A DNA stretch of 36,157 bases. Source: an uncultured Clostridia bacterium. GTDB lineage: Bacteria > Bacillota > Clostridia > Christensenellales > Borkfalkiaceae. Positions within the stretch are counted from its first letter, which is position 1; every line of letters starts with the position of its first letter. The DNA lies in assembly GCA_947589235.1 (NCBI GenBank), contig CANQAX010000007.1:1-36157 (forward strand), given 5' to 3'. The translations under genes were made by a program, and so were the position numbers. The notes beneath the pieces were generated by a model. That model ran no database searches, was not told the DNA's origin, and saw only the letters and a program-made list of their open reading frames with translations. Positions 24,472-32,488 of this stretch are shown here, one piece after another.

Positions 24472-27162
24472 ATGAAAAGAGAACAATTTATCGAACAGCC
24501 CGAACCGCGCCCCGCGCGGGCATGGCACGCCATGTCCGTGGAGGAGGCTCTTGCCGCCGTTTCCTCATCGGAAAACGGTCTTACGGAGGAGGAGGCAGCT
24601 CGCCGCCTTCAAGCGAACGGTCCGAATTCCCTCAAGGCGAAAAAGAAAAAGGGGATCCTCCGCATGCTGTGGGAACAGCTGTGCGACGTCATGATCCTCA
24701 TTCTCCTCGCCGCCGCCGTCATCTCCCTCGTGTTCGAGGAGTGGGCGGAGGCAGTCGTCATCTTCGTCATCATCATCGTCAATGCCGTCATCGGCATCGT
24801 GGAGGAGAAGAAGGCAGCCGATGCGCTCGCCGCCCTGAAGGACTTGAATGCCCCGACGGCGCGCGTGCTCCGAAGCGGCAAGGAGCGCGTTCTCCCCGCG
24901 GAGGAGCTCGTGACGGGCGACGTCGTGCTCCTCGAGGACGGCTGCGTCATTCCCGCCGACATCCGCCTCATCCGCGAGGCGAACCTGAAGGTGCAGGAAT
25001 CCGCGCTCACGGGCGAGAGCGTGCCCGTCGATAAGGACGCTCCCACCGTCTGTGCGGCGGACGCCCCGCTCGGCGACCGCGTGAACATGGCGTATTCGTC
25101 CTCCATTTCGACGTTCGGAACGGGGGTCGGCGTCGTCGTCGAGACGGGCATGAACACCGAGGTGGGGCGCATTGCGGGGTTGCTCGACCAGACGGACGAG
25201 ACCGCGACCCCCCTGAAGCGCAAGCTCGGGAAGGTGGGCAAGACGCTCTCCATCGTCGGCGTCGCCATCGCCGTCCTCATGCTCGCCATCGGGCTCATCT
25301 ATGACGTATCCAACTGGAAAACGGTGCTGCTCACCGCGATTTCCCTCGCCATTTCGGTCATTCCGGAGGGGCTTCCCGCGACGGCGACCGTCGTCATGGC
25401 GCTCGGCGTCCAGCGCATGGCAAAGCAACAGGCGCTCGTGCGGCAGCTTCCCGCCGTCGAGACCTTGGGGAGCGCGACAGTCGTCTGCTGCGACAAGACG
25501 GGCACCCTCACCATGAACCGCATGACCGTCGTCAGCTACTTCACGCCCGACGAGGCGCTTGCGGGCACCCCCGTGAAGCTGTCCGAAGGGGAGCGGGGAG
25601 AGGACACCGAGGCGCGCAGGACGCTCATCCGCGCGGCGGCGCTCTGCAACAATGCGGCGAAGGACGGCGCTGGCGGCACGCTCGGCGACCCCACGGAGGG
25701 CGCCCTTCTGTACTTTGCCGACGCCTTCGGCACGAGTTCCGAGCGGCTCGCGGAGGAGAACGTCCGCGTGTTCGAGCAGCCCTTCGATTCCGACCGCAAG
25801 CGGATGTCCACCGTCAACCGCGCGGGGGAGACCCTCACCGTCTACACCAAGGGCGCGGTGGACGAACTTCTTCCGCACTGCACCGCCCTCTTCACCGAAA
25901 ACGGGGTGAGACCCATAACGGAAGAGGACAGGGAGCGCATTCTTTCGACCGCCTTTGCGATGTCCGAACAGGCGCTCCGCGTGCTCGGCTATGCGACCCG
26001 AGCCATCGATGTCGTTCCCAAGGAGGGGGACGACGTCGAGGAGGGGCTGATCTTTACGGGGCTCACCTGCATGATCGACCCGCCGCGCACCGAGGTCATC
26101 CGCGCAGTGAGAAGTTGCCACGAGGCGGGCATCCGCGTCGTGATGATCACGGGCGATCACAAGGTGACGGCGGTCGCCATCGGGAGCGCGCTCGGCATCT
26201 TCTGCGAGGGGAACACCGTCGTGACGGGTTCGGAGCTTGCCGCCATGACGGACGAGGAACTCGACCGCGCCGTTCCCACGACGACCGTGTTCGCACGCGT
26301 GTCGCCGACCGATAAGCTCCGCATCATGCAGTCGCTGCAGCGCTGCGGCGAGGTCGCGGCAATGACGGGGGACGGCGTGAACGATTCTCCCGCCCTGAAG
26401 GCGGCGGACATCGGCATCGCGATGGGCTCGGGGACGGACGTCGCCAAGGACGCCGCGGACATGGTCCTCCTCGACGACAACTTCACCACTATCGAGAGCG
26501 CCGTGCGGGAGGGGAGAAGGGTCTACCGCAACATCCAAAAGGTCATTCAGTTCCTCCTCTCGGGGAACATCGCGGAGATCCTCGTGCTGTTCATCGCGAC
26601 CCTCTTCAACCTGCCCGCGCCGCTCCTCGCGATGCACGTCCTCCTCATCAACCTCGTCACGGATACCCTGCCCGCGCTCGCGCTCGGCGTGGACCCCGCG
26701 GACAGGAACATCATGAAGGTGCCGCCCGTCAAGAGCGGGACGCTGTTCGAGAGGGGGCTCGTGTGGCGCGTCGCCCTGCACGGGGCGTTTATCAGCGCGG
26801 CGACGCTCGGGGCGTACTTCATCGGTCTGTATGCGTTCGGCGCCGTCGACCATGCCGTCCCGATGACGATGGCGTTCTTCGTCATCTCGTTTTCGCAGCT
26901 CGTGCATGCGCTCAACCAGCGCTCGAACACCGAGTCGGTCTTTTCGCGCGGGAATGGTCACAATCCCATGCTGGTTGCCATGCTCTCGGCTTCCGCCGCC
27001 ATCGCCGCCGCGGTGCTGTTCATCCCGCCGCTCCAGAGCTTCTTCAGCTTCTGCTTCCTCACGTGGGAGCAGTACCTCATCGCAATCGCGCTGTCGCTCT
27101 CGCCGCTCGTCCTCGTGGAGATCTCCAAGCTCGTCATGCGCCTGATGCGGAAAAAGAACTGA
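24472..27162 (+). CDS. P-type Ca2+-transporting ATPase (type IIA, SERCA-like)
   Basis: This 896-residue ion pump has the full domain set: an N-terminal cation-ATPase domain, the actuator loop T180-G-E-S183, the phosphorylated D341-K-T-G-T, and the hinge T-G-D634-G-V-N-D638. Ion-site motifs match calcium pumps: IPEGLPA in M4, SGNIAEI in M5 (Asn and Glu), and [13 protein letters not shown] in M6 (Asn, Thr, Asp). About ten membrane helices are visible. It should export Ca2+ from the cytoplasm at the expense of ATP. The ribosome site (ACAGG) is weak. It is transcribed alone. Its final codons lie inside the first unit of a 72-bp tandem duplication that continues downstream. Confidence 0.94.
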   Translation: MKREQFIEQPEPRPARAWHAMSVEEALAAVSSSENGLTEEEAARRLQANGPNSLKAKKKKGILRMLWEQLCDVMILILLAAAVISLVFEEWAEAVVIFVIIIVNAVIGIVEEKKAADALAALKDLNAPTARVLRSGKERVLPAEELVTGDVVLLEDGCVIPADIRLIREANLKVQESALTGESVPVDKDAPTVCAADAPLGDRVNMAYSSSISTFGTGVGVVVETGMNTEVGRIAGLLDQTDETATPLKRKLGKVGKTLSIVGVAIAVLMLAIGLIYDVSNWKTVLLTAISLAISVIPEGLPATATVVMALGVQRMAKQQALVRQLPAVETLGSATVVCCDKTGTLTMNRMTVVSYFTPDEALAGTPVKLSEGERGEDTEARRTLIRAAALCNNAAKDGAGGTLGDPTEGALLYFADAFGTSSERLAEENVRVFEQPFDSDRKRMSTVNRAGETLTVYTKGAVDELLPHCTALFTENGVRPITEEDRERILSTAFAMSEQALRVLGYATRAIDVVPKEGDDVEEGLIFTGLTCMIDPPRTEVIRAVRSCHEAGIRVVMITGDHKVTAVAIGSALGIFCEGNTVVTGSELAAMTDEELDRAVPTTTVFARVSPTDKLRIMQSLQRCGEVAAMTGDGVNDSPALKAADIGIAMGSGTDVAKDAADMVLLDDNFTTIESAVREGRRVYRNIQKVIQFLLSGNIAEILVLFIATLFNLPAPLLAMHVLLINLVTDTLPALALGVDPADRNIMKVPPVKSGTLFERGLVWRVALHGAFISAATLGAYFIGLYAFGAVDHAVPMTMAFFVISFSQLVHALNQRSNTESVFSRGNGHNPMLVAMLSASAAIAAAVLFIPPLQSFFSFCFLTWEQYLIAIALSLSPLVLVEISKLVMRLMRKKN

Positions 27163-27280
27163 AGGACACAGGAAGGGAGCGCCGAAGGAGATGTGTTCCC
27201 GCGCCGCATGCGCTTGGTGAGGAGAAAGGATTGAAGGACACAGGAAGGCGCGCCGAAGGACATGTGCTTTCGCGCCGCGC
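27136..27280. repeat. Imperfect 72-bp tandem duplication over the ATPase 3' end
   Basis: Unit 1 (27136-27207) includes the last nine codons and stop of the ATPase, and unit 2 (27208-27280) repeats it with about a dozen changes. Both contain TGAAGGACACAGGAAGG. The second unit would encode a near copy of the C-terminus if it were in frame. Confidence 0.85.
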
Positions 27281-27286
27281 TTTTTT
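27247..27286 (+). terminator. Probable intrinsic terminator of the ATPase gene
   Basis: GGCGCG (27247-27252) pairs with CGCGCC (27271-27276), extended by GAA/TTT after a two-base bulge, then GCGC and six T residues. It sits in the second unit of the tandem duplication. Confidence 0.6.
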
Positions 27287-27307
27287 CGGAAATCGGAACG
27301 GAATCGC

Positions 27308-27336
27308 TTGCCTTTTTCGGCGGAATGGTGTAAGAT
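27308..27336 (+). promoter_or_regulatory. Promoter upstream of the tRNA-Arg array
   Basis: TTGCCT (27308-27313), a 17-bp spacer and TAAGAT (27331-27336). The preceding AATCGCTTGC context matches that of the tRNA-Thr promoter. It would transcribe all three tRNA-like copies as one precursor. Confidence 0.7.
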
Positions 27337-27406
27337 ACCCGATGAAGGTCAAATCGCGGGCGTAGTTTTCCGTTCGGCTCTTCGCTCGGGACTGCCTTTA
27401 TAGCAG

Positions 27407-27526
27407 GGATCCGTAGTTAAATGGATATAACAGCCCCCTCCTAAGGGGCCGTTGTGGGTTCGCCCGACGCGTAGCGGCGCACGAGCCCCCCATCAGGGGG
27501 GCGAAGTATTCCCGCCGGGGAAAGAC
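27407..27526 (+). pseudogene. tRNA-Arg(CCT)-like copy 1, interrupted in the T-loop
   Basis: The acceptor 5' strand, D-arm, anticodon arm (loop CTCCTAA, anticodon CCT) and T-stem 5' strand are identical to the intact copy at 27700. After TTCG of the T-loop, 45 nt (27463-27507) are inserted, containing a 7-bp hairpin with ATCA loop. The T-loop and T-stem then resume (ATT CCCGC). The 3' acceptor strand is CGGGGAA in place of CGGGTCT, so three acceptor pairs are lost, and no CCA follows. It is probably not a working tRNA unless the insert is removed and the end edited. Confidence 0.75.
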
Positions 27527-27553
27527 AATTGAATCGCAATTTTGCAGTGATAG

Positions 27554-27671
27554 GGATCCGTAGTTAATGGATATAACAGCCCCCTCCCAAGGGGCCGTTG
27601 TGGGTTCGCCCGACGCGTAGCGGCGCACGAGCCCCCATCGGGGGGGCGAAGTATTCCCGCCGGGGGAAGGA
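27554..27671 (+). pseudogene. tRNA-Arg-like copy 2, interrupted in the T-loop, anticodon CCC
   Basis: It is the same design as copy 1, with a 44-nt insertion (27609-27652) at the same T-loop position. The D-loop is one base shorter, and the anticodon loop reads CTCCCAA, changing CCT to CCC (Gly-type). The 3' acceptor strand is CGGGGGA and does not pair with the outer acceptor positions. The unit of about 147 bp, including a spacer with ACAATTGAATCGCAATTTTG, repeats copy 1. Confidence 0.75.
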
Positions 27672-27699
27672 CAATTGAATCGCAATTTTGCAGTGATAG

Positions 27700-27774
27700 G
27701 GATCCGTAGTTAAATGGATATAACAGCCCCCTCCTAAGGGGCCGTTGTGGGTTCGATTCCCGCCGGGTCTACCA
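27700..27774 (+). tRNA. tRNA-Arg (anticodon CCT), CCA encoded
   Basis: A complete cloverleaf is present. The acceptor GGATCCG pairs with CGGGTCT (two G-U pairs), and the D-arm is GTTA/TAAC. The anticodon stem GCCCC/GGGGC encloses CTCCTAA (CCT at 34-36). The T-arm GTGGG-TTCGATT-CCCGC, discriminator A and CCA complete it. It reads AGG codons. It is the third and only intact copy of the tandem array. Confidence 0.96.
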
Positions 27775-27779
27775 AAAGG

Positions 27780-27801
27780 GGGACAGGTTTTTGCCTGTCC
27801 C
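27780..27801 (+). terminator. Possible terminator after tRNA-Arg
   Basis: GGGACAGG (27780-27787) and CCTGTCCC (27794-27801) form an 8-bp stem with a T-rich loop. The T-run follows only later (about 27813), so strength is uncertain. It may also serve the converging gene. Confidence 0.5.
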
Positions 27802-27827
27802 TCATTTCGTCCCTTTTTCGTCATATT

Positions 27828-29945
27828 TTACTTAAGCGTGACGGTGAGCCGCAGCGGTTCGCCGTAGAGCCCCGTGTTGCTCTCGGGGCGGATCTCGATG
27901 TAAAATGTTCCCTTGCTCTCGGGCGAAAAGTCGAACGCCGTGTTCTGCGTCTGCGCGAGGAGGCGGCGGAAGTCGGGTTCCTCGTTTTCCCCGAGCAGGT
28001 AGATGTTGTAGTGCCAAACGTCTCCTTGGGAGGCATTCCATGCGATGTGCAGGGTGCCGTCGCGGAAGTCGGCGCTCGCTCCGCCCGGGCGGGAGGGGGA
28101 AGCCTCGGGGTCATAGCGCCCGAACGTTGCGCCCGTGTCGCGCTTTACCCAGCTTGAAAATTTGGTTCCCGCCGAGATGTACGGCAGCGCGCCGCCCGTG
28201 CGGTCGACGAACTCGTCGGGGGTCGTGTCCACGCAGGGGAACACGGTAGGGTCGGGGGCAAAGTAGCGGTTATCCGAAAAGCTGCTCCAGCGGGCGTGGT
28301 TTGCGGTGTCCGTGACCTCGTCGATGATGCGGTTGTAGCAGAAGTTCGTGCCGTTGCCCGTGTACACGACGCGGTTGTCGTGGAAGGTGTTGCCGAGCCA
28401 TTCCTCCTCGCCGTTTGCCTTCTTTGCGAGGAACATGCTCTTCACGATATCTTCCCCCAAGACGTTCTTTCCGTTCTCGGGCGCCGCCTTGATGAGGTTC
28501 TCCGCGACCTCGAGATAGCGGAGGGAGAGAAGGTCGGGGGAGTTCTTGCGGATGTATTCGCGCGAGAGGACGTTCTGCGGTCCCCACGGGACGTAGTCGC
28601 ACACCGCGATCTGCCCGTATTGGTTGGTATAGGCGAGGTTGTCCTCCACGCGGTTATTTAAGATCTTGCCGTTCGCGTTCGCCATCGTGGCGATGCCGCT
28701 CCCCTCGCAGTTGTAGGTGTGATTGCACCGCACGGTGACATTCGTGCAGTTCCAGTCGATGTCGATGCCCATCGCGTCGTACGGCGTCCCTTGGCGGTAG
28801 ATGTCGTACACCTCGTTATAGGCGATCTCTCCGTCCCGCAGGCAAATCGCCATCATGCCGCCCTCGCCCTCCTGCGGCGGGTCGTCGCCGTTGTAGTCGC
28901 CGCACACATAGACGCCCGCGTGGTGGATGAGGTTGCGGTTCATCGTGCAGTGCGTCGAAGCGCCCGCGCTCACGCCGCAGCAGCCCATGTTGTAGCAGAT
29001 GTTGTTGTCGAGGTGCACGTCGTAGAAGGTGGTGAACTTCATCTGCATCATGCGGTCGTTCAGGATCCAGCCGCCCGCGGCGATCCCCGTCCGCCCGATG
29101 TTGTAGACGAGGTTGTTCGTGCACCAAACGCCCGTCATCACGTAGCTGTCGTCGGGCGTGTCGTCATAGGAATCCTCAAAGCCGTTCACCTTGATGCCAG
29201 ACGTGTTGGCGAAGAAGGGGCGGTCGGGCTCCTCATAGCATTCGGAGTGGACGACGTTGTTCACGATATAGAGGTTTTGGTAGCGGTTTCCGTTCGCATG
29301 GTCGTATTCGGCGACGATGCCGGAGCCGCCGACCTGCGTCGTCTTTCTCGAGTGCCATACGAGCTTGACCTCGAGGTCGCGGACGACGATGTCCGAACAG
29401 CGGACGAGCATGACGCCGCTCACGATTCCGATGGAATCGCTCAAGTGGTGCACGTCCTGTTCGATCACGATGACGGGTCGCGCCTCCGCGTCGCCGTAGG
29501 AAGCGATGGTGATGGGGTTGTCGGGCTCGCCGTGGCAATAGCGGATCTCGAGGTTGTCCTCAAAGACGTCCCCGCGCTTCAGAAGAATTTGGTCGCCCGC
29601 CCTGAACCGCAGCTCGTCGCCCTCTTTTTTGTCGCGCGTGAACCAGCGGATCGCGTCGATGTTGTAGGGATTTTCGATGGTGCCGTCGGCATGGTCGATA
29701 TCCTTTCCGTCCGCCGCGACGTAGTAGTTCCGCCCGCCGTGCGATATGGGATAGAGGGGCTTTTCGTCGGGGAGATCTTCCGCCTCGAACTCGAAAGAAG
29801 TAATTTCCTCGCCCGCGGGGTCCCCGCCTGCGGGGTCCTCGCCCTTCGGCTTGAGAAGAAGGAAGGGGAGAATGCACAGCGCCGCGAGAAGGACTGCGAC
29901 GGCGAGCATGATCGCCAAAATTTTCATGGTACGTTTCGATTTCAT
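27828..29945 (-). CDS. Membrane-anchored right-handed beta-helix protein
   Basis: This 705-residue protein has an N-terminal hydrophobic helix (about residues 7-32, ending PFLLLKP) and no lipobox Cys in a proper position, so it is probably a signal-anchored surface protein. Residues about 70-500 show parallel beta-helix repeats rich in Asn/Gly/Val turns (for example IVVRDLEVKL, NLYIVNNVVHSE, VHLDNNICYNMGCCG, VTVRCNHTYNCEGSG), as in pectate-lyase-like and other polysaccharide-active proteins. The last 90 residues resemble a fibronectin-III-like domain (LHIAWNASQGDVWHYNIYLL). Catalytic residues cannot be assigned, so the substrate is unknown. It has its own promoter (29979-30007). It is followed downstream by the converging tRNA-Arg. 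Confidence 0.82.
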   Translation of the reverse strand: MKSKRTMKILAIMLAVAVLLAALCILPFLLLKPKGEDPAGGDPAGEEITSFEFEAEDLPDEKPLYPISHGGRNYYVAADGKDIDHADGTIENPYNIDAIRWFTRDKKEGDELRFRAGDQILLKRGDVFEDNLEIRYCHGEPDNPITIASYGDAEARPVIVIEQDVHHLSDSIGIVSGVMLVRCSDIVVRDLEVKLVWHSRKTTQVGGSGIVAEYDHANGNRYQNLYIVNNVVHSECYEEPDRPFFANTSGIKVNGFEDSYDDTPDDSYVMTGVWCTNNLVYNIGRTGIAAGGWILNDRMMQMKFTTFYDVHLDNNICYNMGCCGVSAGASTHCTMNRNLIHHAGVYVCGDYNGDDPPQEGEGGMMAICLRDGEIAYNEVYDIYRQGTPYDAMGIDIDWNCTNVTVRCNHTYNCEGSGIATMANANGKILNNRVEDNLAYTNQYGQIAVCDYVPWGPQNVLSREYIRKNSPDLLSLRYLEVAENLIKAAPENGKNVLGEDIVKSMFLAKKANGEEEWLGNTFHDNRVVYTGNGTNFCYNRIIDEVTDTANHARWSSFSDNRYFAPDPTVFPCVDTTPDEFVDRTGGALPYISAGTKFSSWVKRDTGATFGRYDPEASPSRPGGASADFRDGTLHIAWNASQGDVWHYNIYLLGENEEPDFRRLLAQTQNTAFDFSPESKGTFYIEIRPESNTGLYGEPLRLTVTLK

Positions 29946-29978
29946 CCTTTCACCTGTCCGCCCGATGTTTCAAGAAAA

Positions 29979-30007
29979 AGAATAGCATGGATCCAAAAAA
30001 AATGCAA
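29979..30007 (-). promoter_or_regulatory. Promoter for the beta-helix gene
   Basis: Read on the minus strand, TTGCAT (30007-30002), a 17-bp spacer containing seven T residues, and TATTCT (29984-29979). Confidence 0.7.
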
Positions 30008-30054
30008 GGAAACGGAGACAAAATTCCGCGCCCGAGGAAAAAAGATACGGCAAA

Positions 30055-30079
30055 GAGGGGCGGCATGCAGCCGCCCCTC
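30055..30079 (-). terminator. Hairpin terminator after plsY
   Basis: A perfect 10-bp GC-rich stem (GCCGCCCCTC with GAGGGGCGGC) and a 5-nt loop lie just past the plsY stop. On the minus strand TTTG follows, with a longer T-run about 10 nt later. Confidence 0.65.
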
Positions 30080-30093
30080 CTGCGGAGAAACAG

Positions 30094-30726
30094 TTAAGAA
30101 TGTGTCTGTTCGGATTCTTCGGGCTCCTCGCCGCGGACGGTCACGGAGGCGTGGGGAATGTGCTTGACGATGGCGATGACGGAGAGGAAGAGGCACCCCG
30201 CCGCGATGCCGTACAGCCCGCGGATACAGAGGACGGGAAGGGAAATTCCGCCGAAGAGGGCGAAGGTGAGGATGCTCCTTGCGGTGTGCGAATCGATCTT
30301 GATGACGGTTGAGAACAGGATGTAGAGCACGGCGAGCACGAGGAAGATGAGGCTCGCGGGTGCGGCTCCGATCGCCACGCCGAAGGACGTCGTGATGCAC
30401 TTTCCGCCGCGGAAGCGGTTGAAGAGCCCGACGGCATGCCCGAGCACGGGCGCCGCCATGACGAGCCCGAACAGAAAGTTTCTCGGGTCGAGCAGGAAGG
30501 TCGCGGCGAACACGGGCGCGAATCCCTTCAAGGCGTCCAAGAAGAGGCACAGGAGCCCCATCGGCACGCCGCAGTGGTGAAAGACGTTGAAGGCGCCCGG
30601 GTTGCCGTCCCCCTCGAGTTTGCAGATGTCCTTATGCAAGATGAGCTTGGGCAGGATCCTGCTGTACATCACGCTCCCCGAGAGAAATCCCCCGAGAATG
30701 AACAGCGTCCACAAGAAACCCGTCAT
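30094..30726 (-). CDS. plsY: Glycerol-3-phosphate acyltransferase PlsY
   Basis: This 210-residue integral membrane enzyme transfers acyl from acyl-phosphate to glycerol-3-phosphate, making lysophosphatidic acid, the first committed step of phospholipid synthesis. Family motifs are present: GDGNPGAFNVFHHCG (about residues 39-53; usual motif GSGNxGATN), a central LKGFAP, and GHAVGLFNRFRGGKC followed by a Thr- and Gly-containing stretch. The C-terminal tail is longer and acidic. The start at 30726 has a strong GGAGG site and lies inside the upstream glycosyltransferase gene, overlapping it by 95 nt in another frame. Shorter starts would remove the first membrane helix. Confidence 0.92.
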   Translation of the reverse strand: MTGFLWTLFILGGFLSGSVMYSRILPKLILHKDICKLEGDGNPGAFNVFHHCGVPMGLLCLFLDALKGFAPVFAATFLLDPRNFLFGLVMAAPVLGHAVGLFNRFRGGKCITTSFGVAIGAAPASLIFLVLAVLYILFSTVIKIDSHTARSILTFALFGGISLPVLCIRGLYGIAAGCLFLSVIAIVKHIPHASVTVRGEEPEESEQTHS

Positions 30727-31822
30727 AAATCATATCCTCCAAAACAGTATCTACCAGATCGCGCGCCGCATTTGCGTTGATCGTTTTTCTCTGCGCCGCC
30801 GCCATCTCCTCCGCGAGCGTTCCATCCGAGAGGAGCCGCTCCGTCCAATCCGCCGCCCGCCGCATGGTGCGCGCGTGCACGGAGAGGCGGTTCTCCGTGA
30901 AGAACTTCACGTTCGCGCTCTCCACCCCGGGAATGGAGCGAAGGTGGACGAGGGGCACGTTGCACACGGCGATCTCCGTGCTCGACAGCCCGCCCGCCTT
31001 GGAGAGGGCGACGTCCGCCGCCTTGAGGTACACGTCGACGTCGGGCGTGAAGGGCACGGCGCGGATATGCTCCTCCGGGAACTTCCGCCCGATGCGGCGG
31101 CGGAGCTTTTCGTTCCGCCCCGTAAAGACGTACGCCGTGACGCCGTTCAGGCGGGAGAGGTGCCGGCAGAGCTTGACGATTTTTCCGCAGCCCGCCCCGC
31201 CCGTCAAGACGGCTGCGACCTTCTCCCCCGCGGGAATGCCGAGCTCCCCGCGCGCCTCCGCCTTGGTCATGGCGGCGGTGAACTTCGCGTGGACGGGAAT
31301 GCCCGTGACGAAGATCTTCCGACTGTCCAAGCCGCGGCGGACAAGTTCCTCCTTCACGGCTGGCGTGGGGGCGAAGTACCCGTCGAGCGATGTATCCTTA
31401 TAGAATGGAATGTCGGTGTAGTCGGTGAGGACGCCGTAGGCGGGGACGCCGAGCTCCCTGCGGACGGCGGTCATCGTCTCCATCGCGAAGAGGTGGGTGC
31501 AGATGACACAGCCAATGGCGCGCTCCCGTATGTACCGCGCGACAGCTTCCCCGTACGAGGCGTTGAAGGCATAGATGGGGGAGGGGAGCCCGCTGCGGTC
31601 GTACAGGTCGCCGAGGCGGTATATGAGCCCGAAGAGGCGGGGCGTGCGGCGGATCATGGCGGAGTAGCCGCCCGTCACCCGCTTTCTCGCCCGCTCGCTC
31701 CGGAAGGAGAGCACGTCGCGGACCTCCGCCCCGTGCCCCCGCTCGTTGAGTTCGTTCAGAACGGCATAGGCGGCGCTGTTGTGCCCCTCGCCCGTTCCGC
31801 AAGTGAGGATCAGAAAATTCAT
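30632..31822 (-). CDS. Diglyceride glycosyltransferase, MGDG synthase/GT28-like
   Basis: This 396-residue cytoplasmic, membrane-associated glycosyltransferase has an N-terminal MGDG-synthase domain (MNFLILTCGTGEGHNSAAYAV; Gly-rich loop and His as in UgtP/MurG-like enzymes), then VICTHLF and VLTDYTDIP motifs. A GT28 C-terminal domain follows, with AVLTGGAGCGKI and the donor site ALSKAGGLSSTEIAV. It probably adds sugar to diacylglycerol to make glycolipid anchors or membrane glycolipids. The start at 31822 follows AAAGGTG; an upstream in-frame ATG at 31855 has no such site. Its 3' end overlaps plsY by 95 nt, so the two lipid genes form one transcription unit. Confidence 0.88.
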   Translation of the reverse strand: MNFLILTCGTGEGHNSAAYAVLNELNERGHGAEVRDVLSFRSERARKRVTGGYSAMIRRTPRLFGLIYRLGDLYDRSGLPSPIYAFNASYGEAVARYIRERAIGCVICTHLFAMETMTAVRRELGVPAYGVLTDYTDIPFYKDTSLDGYFAPTPAVKEELVRRGLDSRKIFVTGIPVHAKFTAAMTKAEARGELGIPAGEKVAAVLTGGAGCGKIVKLCRHLSRLNGVTAYVFTGRNEKLRRRIGRKFPEEHIRAVPFTPDVDVYLKAADVALSKAGGLSSTEIAVCNVPLVHLRSIPGVESANVKFFTENRLSVHARTMRRAADWTERLLSDGTLAEEMAAAQRKTINANAARDLVDTVLEDMIYDGFLVDAVHSRGISLGERDVQQDPAQAHLA

Positions 31823-31953
31823 TCGTTCACCTTTTGTACAGACAGAGGATAGCATGACAGTGTTAAGGAGATGTAAATGCCATGGAAAGGAAATGTTAAA
31901 GTTTGGTAAATGCGCCCGTCTCGGGGCGGAAGGAGCGGATGCGAAAAAAGTTC

Positions 31954-31982
31954 TTTACAAATGCCGCGGAATGTGCTATAAT
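31954..31982 (+). promoter_or_regulatory. Sigma-A promoter for nrdR
   Basis: TTTACA (31954-31959), a 17-bp spacer and TATAAT (31977-31982). The leader to ATG 32012 is about 22 nt and includes GGGGGAAG. Confidence 0.88.
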
Positions 31983-32011
31983 TTTGCTATCCATACGAAG
32001 GGGGAAGCAAG

Positions 32012-32479
32012 ATGCGCTGTTTGTATTGCAATTGCACGGAGAGCAAAGTCATCGATTCGCGCTCTGCCGATGACGACAGGACGATCCGCCGCCGCAGGGA
32101 GTGTATCGGCTGCGGGAGAAGATTCACGACATACGAGACCATCGAGATCGCGCCCATCCTCGTCGTGAAGTCGGACGGGAACCGTCAGGCATTCGACAAG
32201 GGGAAGATCAAGCGCGGCATCATCAAGGCATGCGAGAAGCGCCCCGTGCCCGTCGAGCGCATCGACGAGCTCGTCGAGGAGATCTCCAAGAAAATTTACA
32301 ACTCGATGGAGCAGGAAATTTCGTCCAAGGACATCGGCGAGATGGTCATGGACGGGCTGAAGGGGCTCGACGAGGTGGCATACGTGCGGTATGCCTCGGT
32401 GTACCGTTCCTTCAAGGATATTTCGTCCTTCATGTCCGAATTGCAGCGCATGATGGAGAAGAAGGAATCGGAGTCGTAA
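32012..32479 (+). CDS. nrdR: Transcriptional repressor NrdR
   Basis: This is a 155-residue repressor of ribonucleotide reductase genes that senses ATP/dATP. The N-terminal zinc ribbon has C3, C6, C31 and C34 with the RRRREC..CGRRFTTYE signature, and an ATP-cone follows (about residues 49-139, with VVKSDGNRQAFDKGKIKRGI). The length is normal. It is the first gene of a run nrdR-ispG-polC-like, with ispG starting 9 nt after its stop. The nrd genes it would control are not in the window. Confidence 0.97.
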   Translation: MRCLYCNCTESKVIDSRSADDDRTIRRRRECIGCGRRFTTYETIEIAPILVVKSDGNRQAFDKGKIKRGIIKACEKRPVPVERIDELVEEISKKIYNSMEQEISSKDIGEMVMDGLKGLDEVAYVRYASVYRSFKDISSFMSELQRMMEKKESES

Positions 32480-32488
32480 GGAGACTTC

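Noticed and set aside
27407..27774. 147-bp tandem units considered as a CRISPR or iteron array
   Set aside because: Each unit contains recognisable tRNA-Arg arms and there are no unique spacers.
27398..27824. Minus-strand open frames across the tRNA-Arg array
   Set aside because: They are produced by the tandem repeat itself and run antisense through the tRNA gene.
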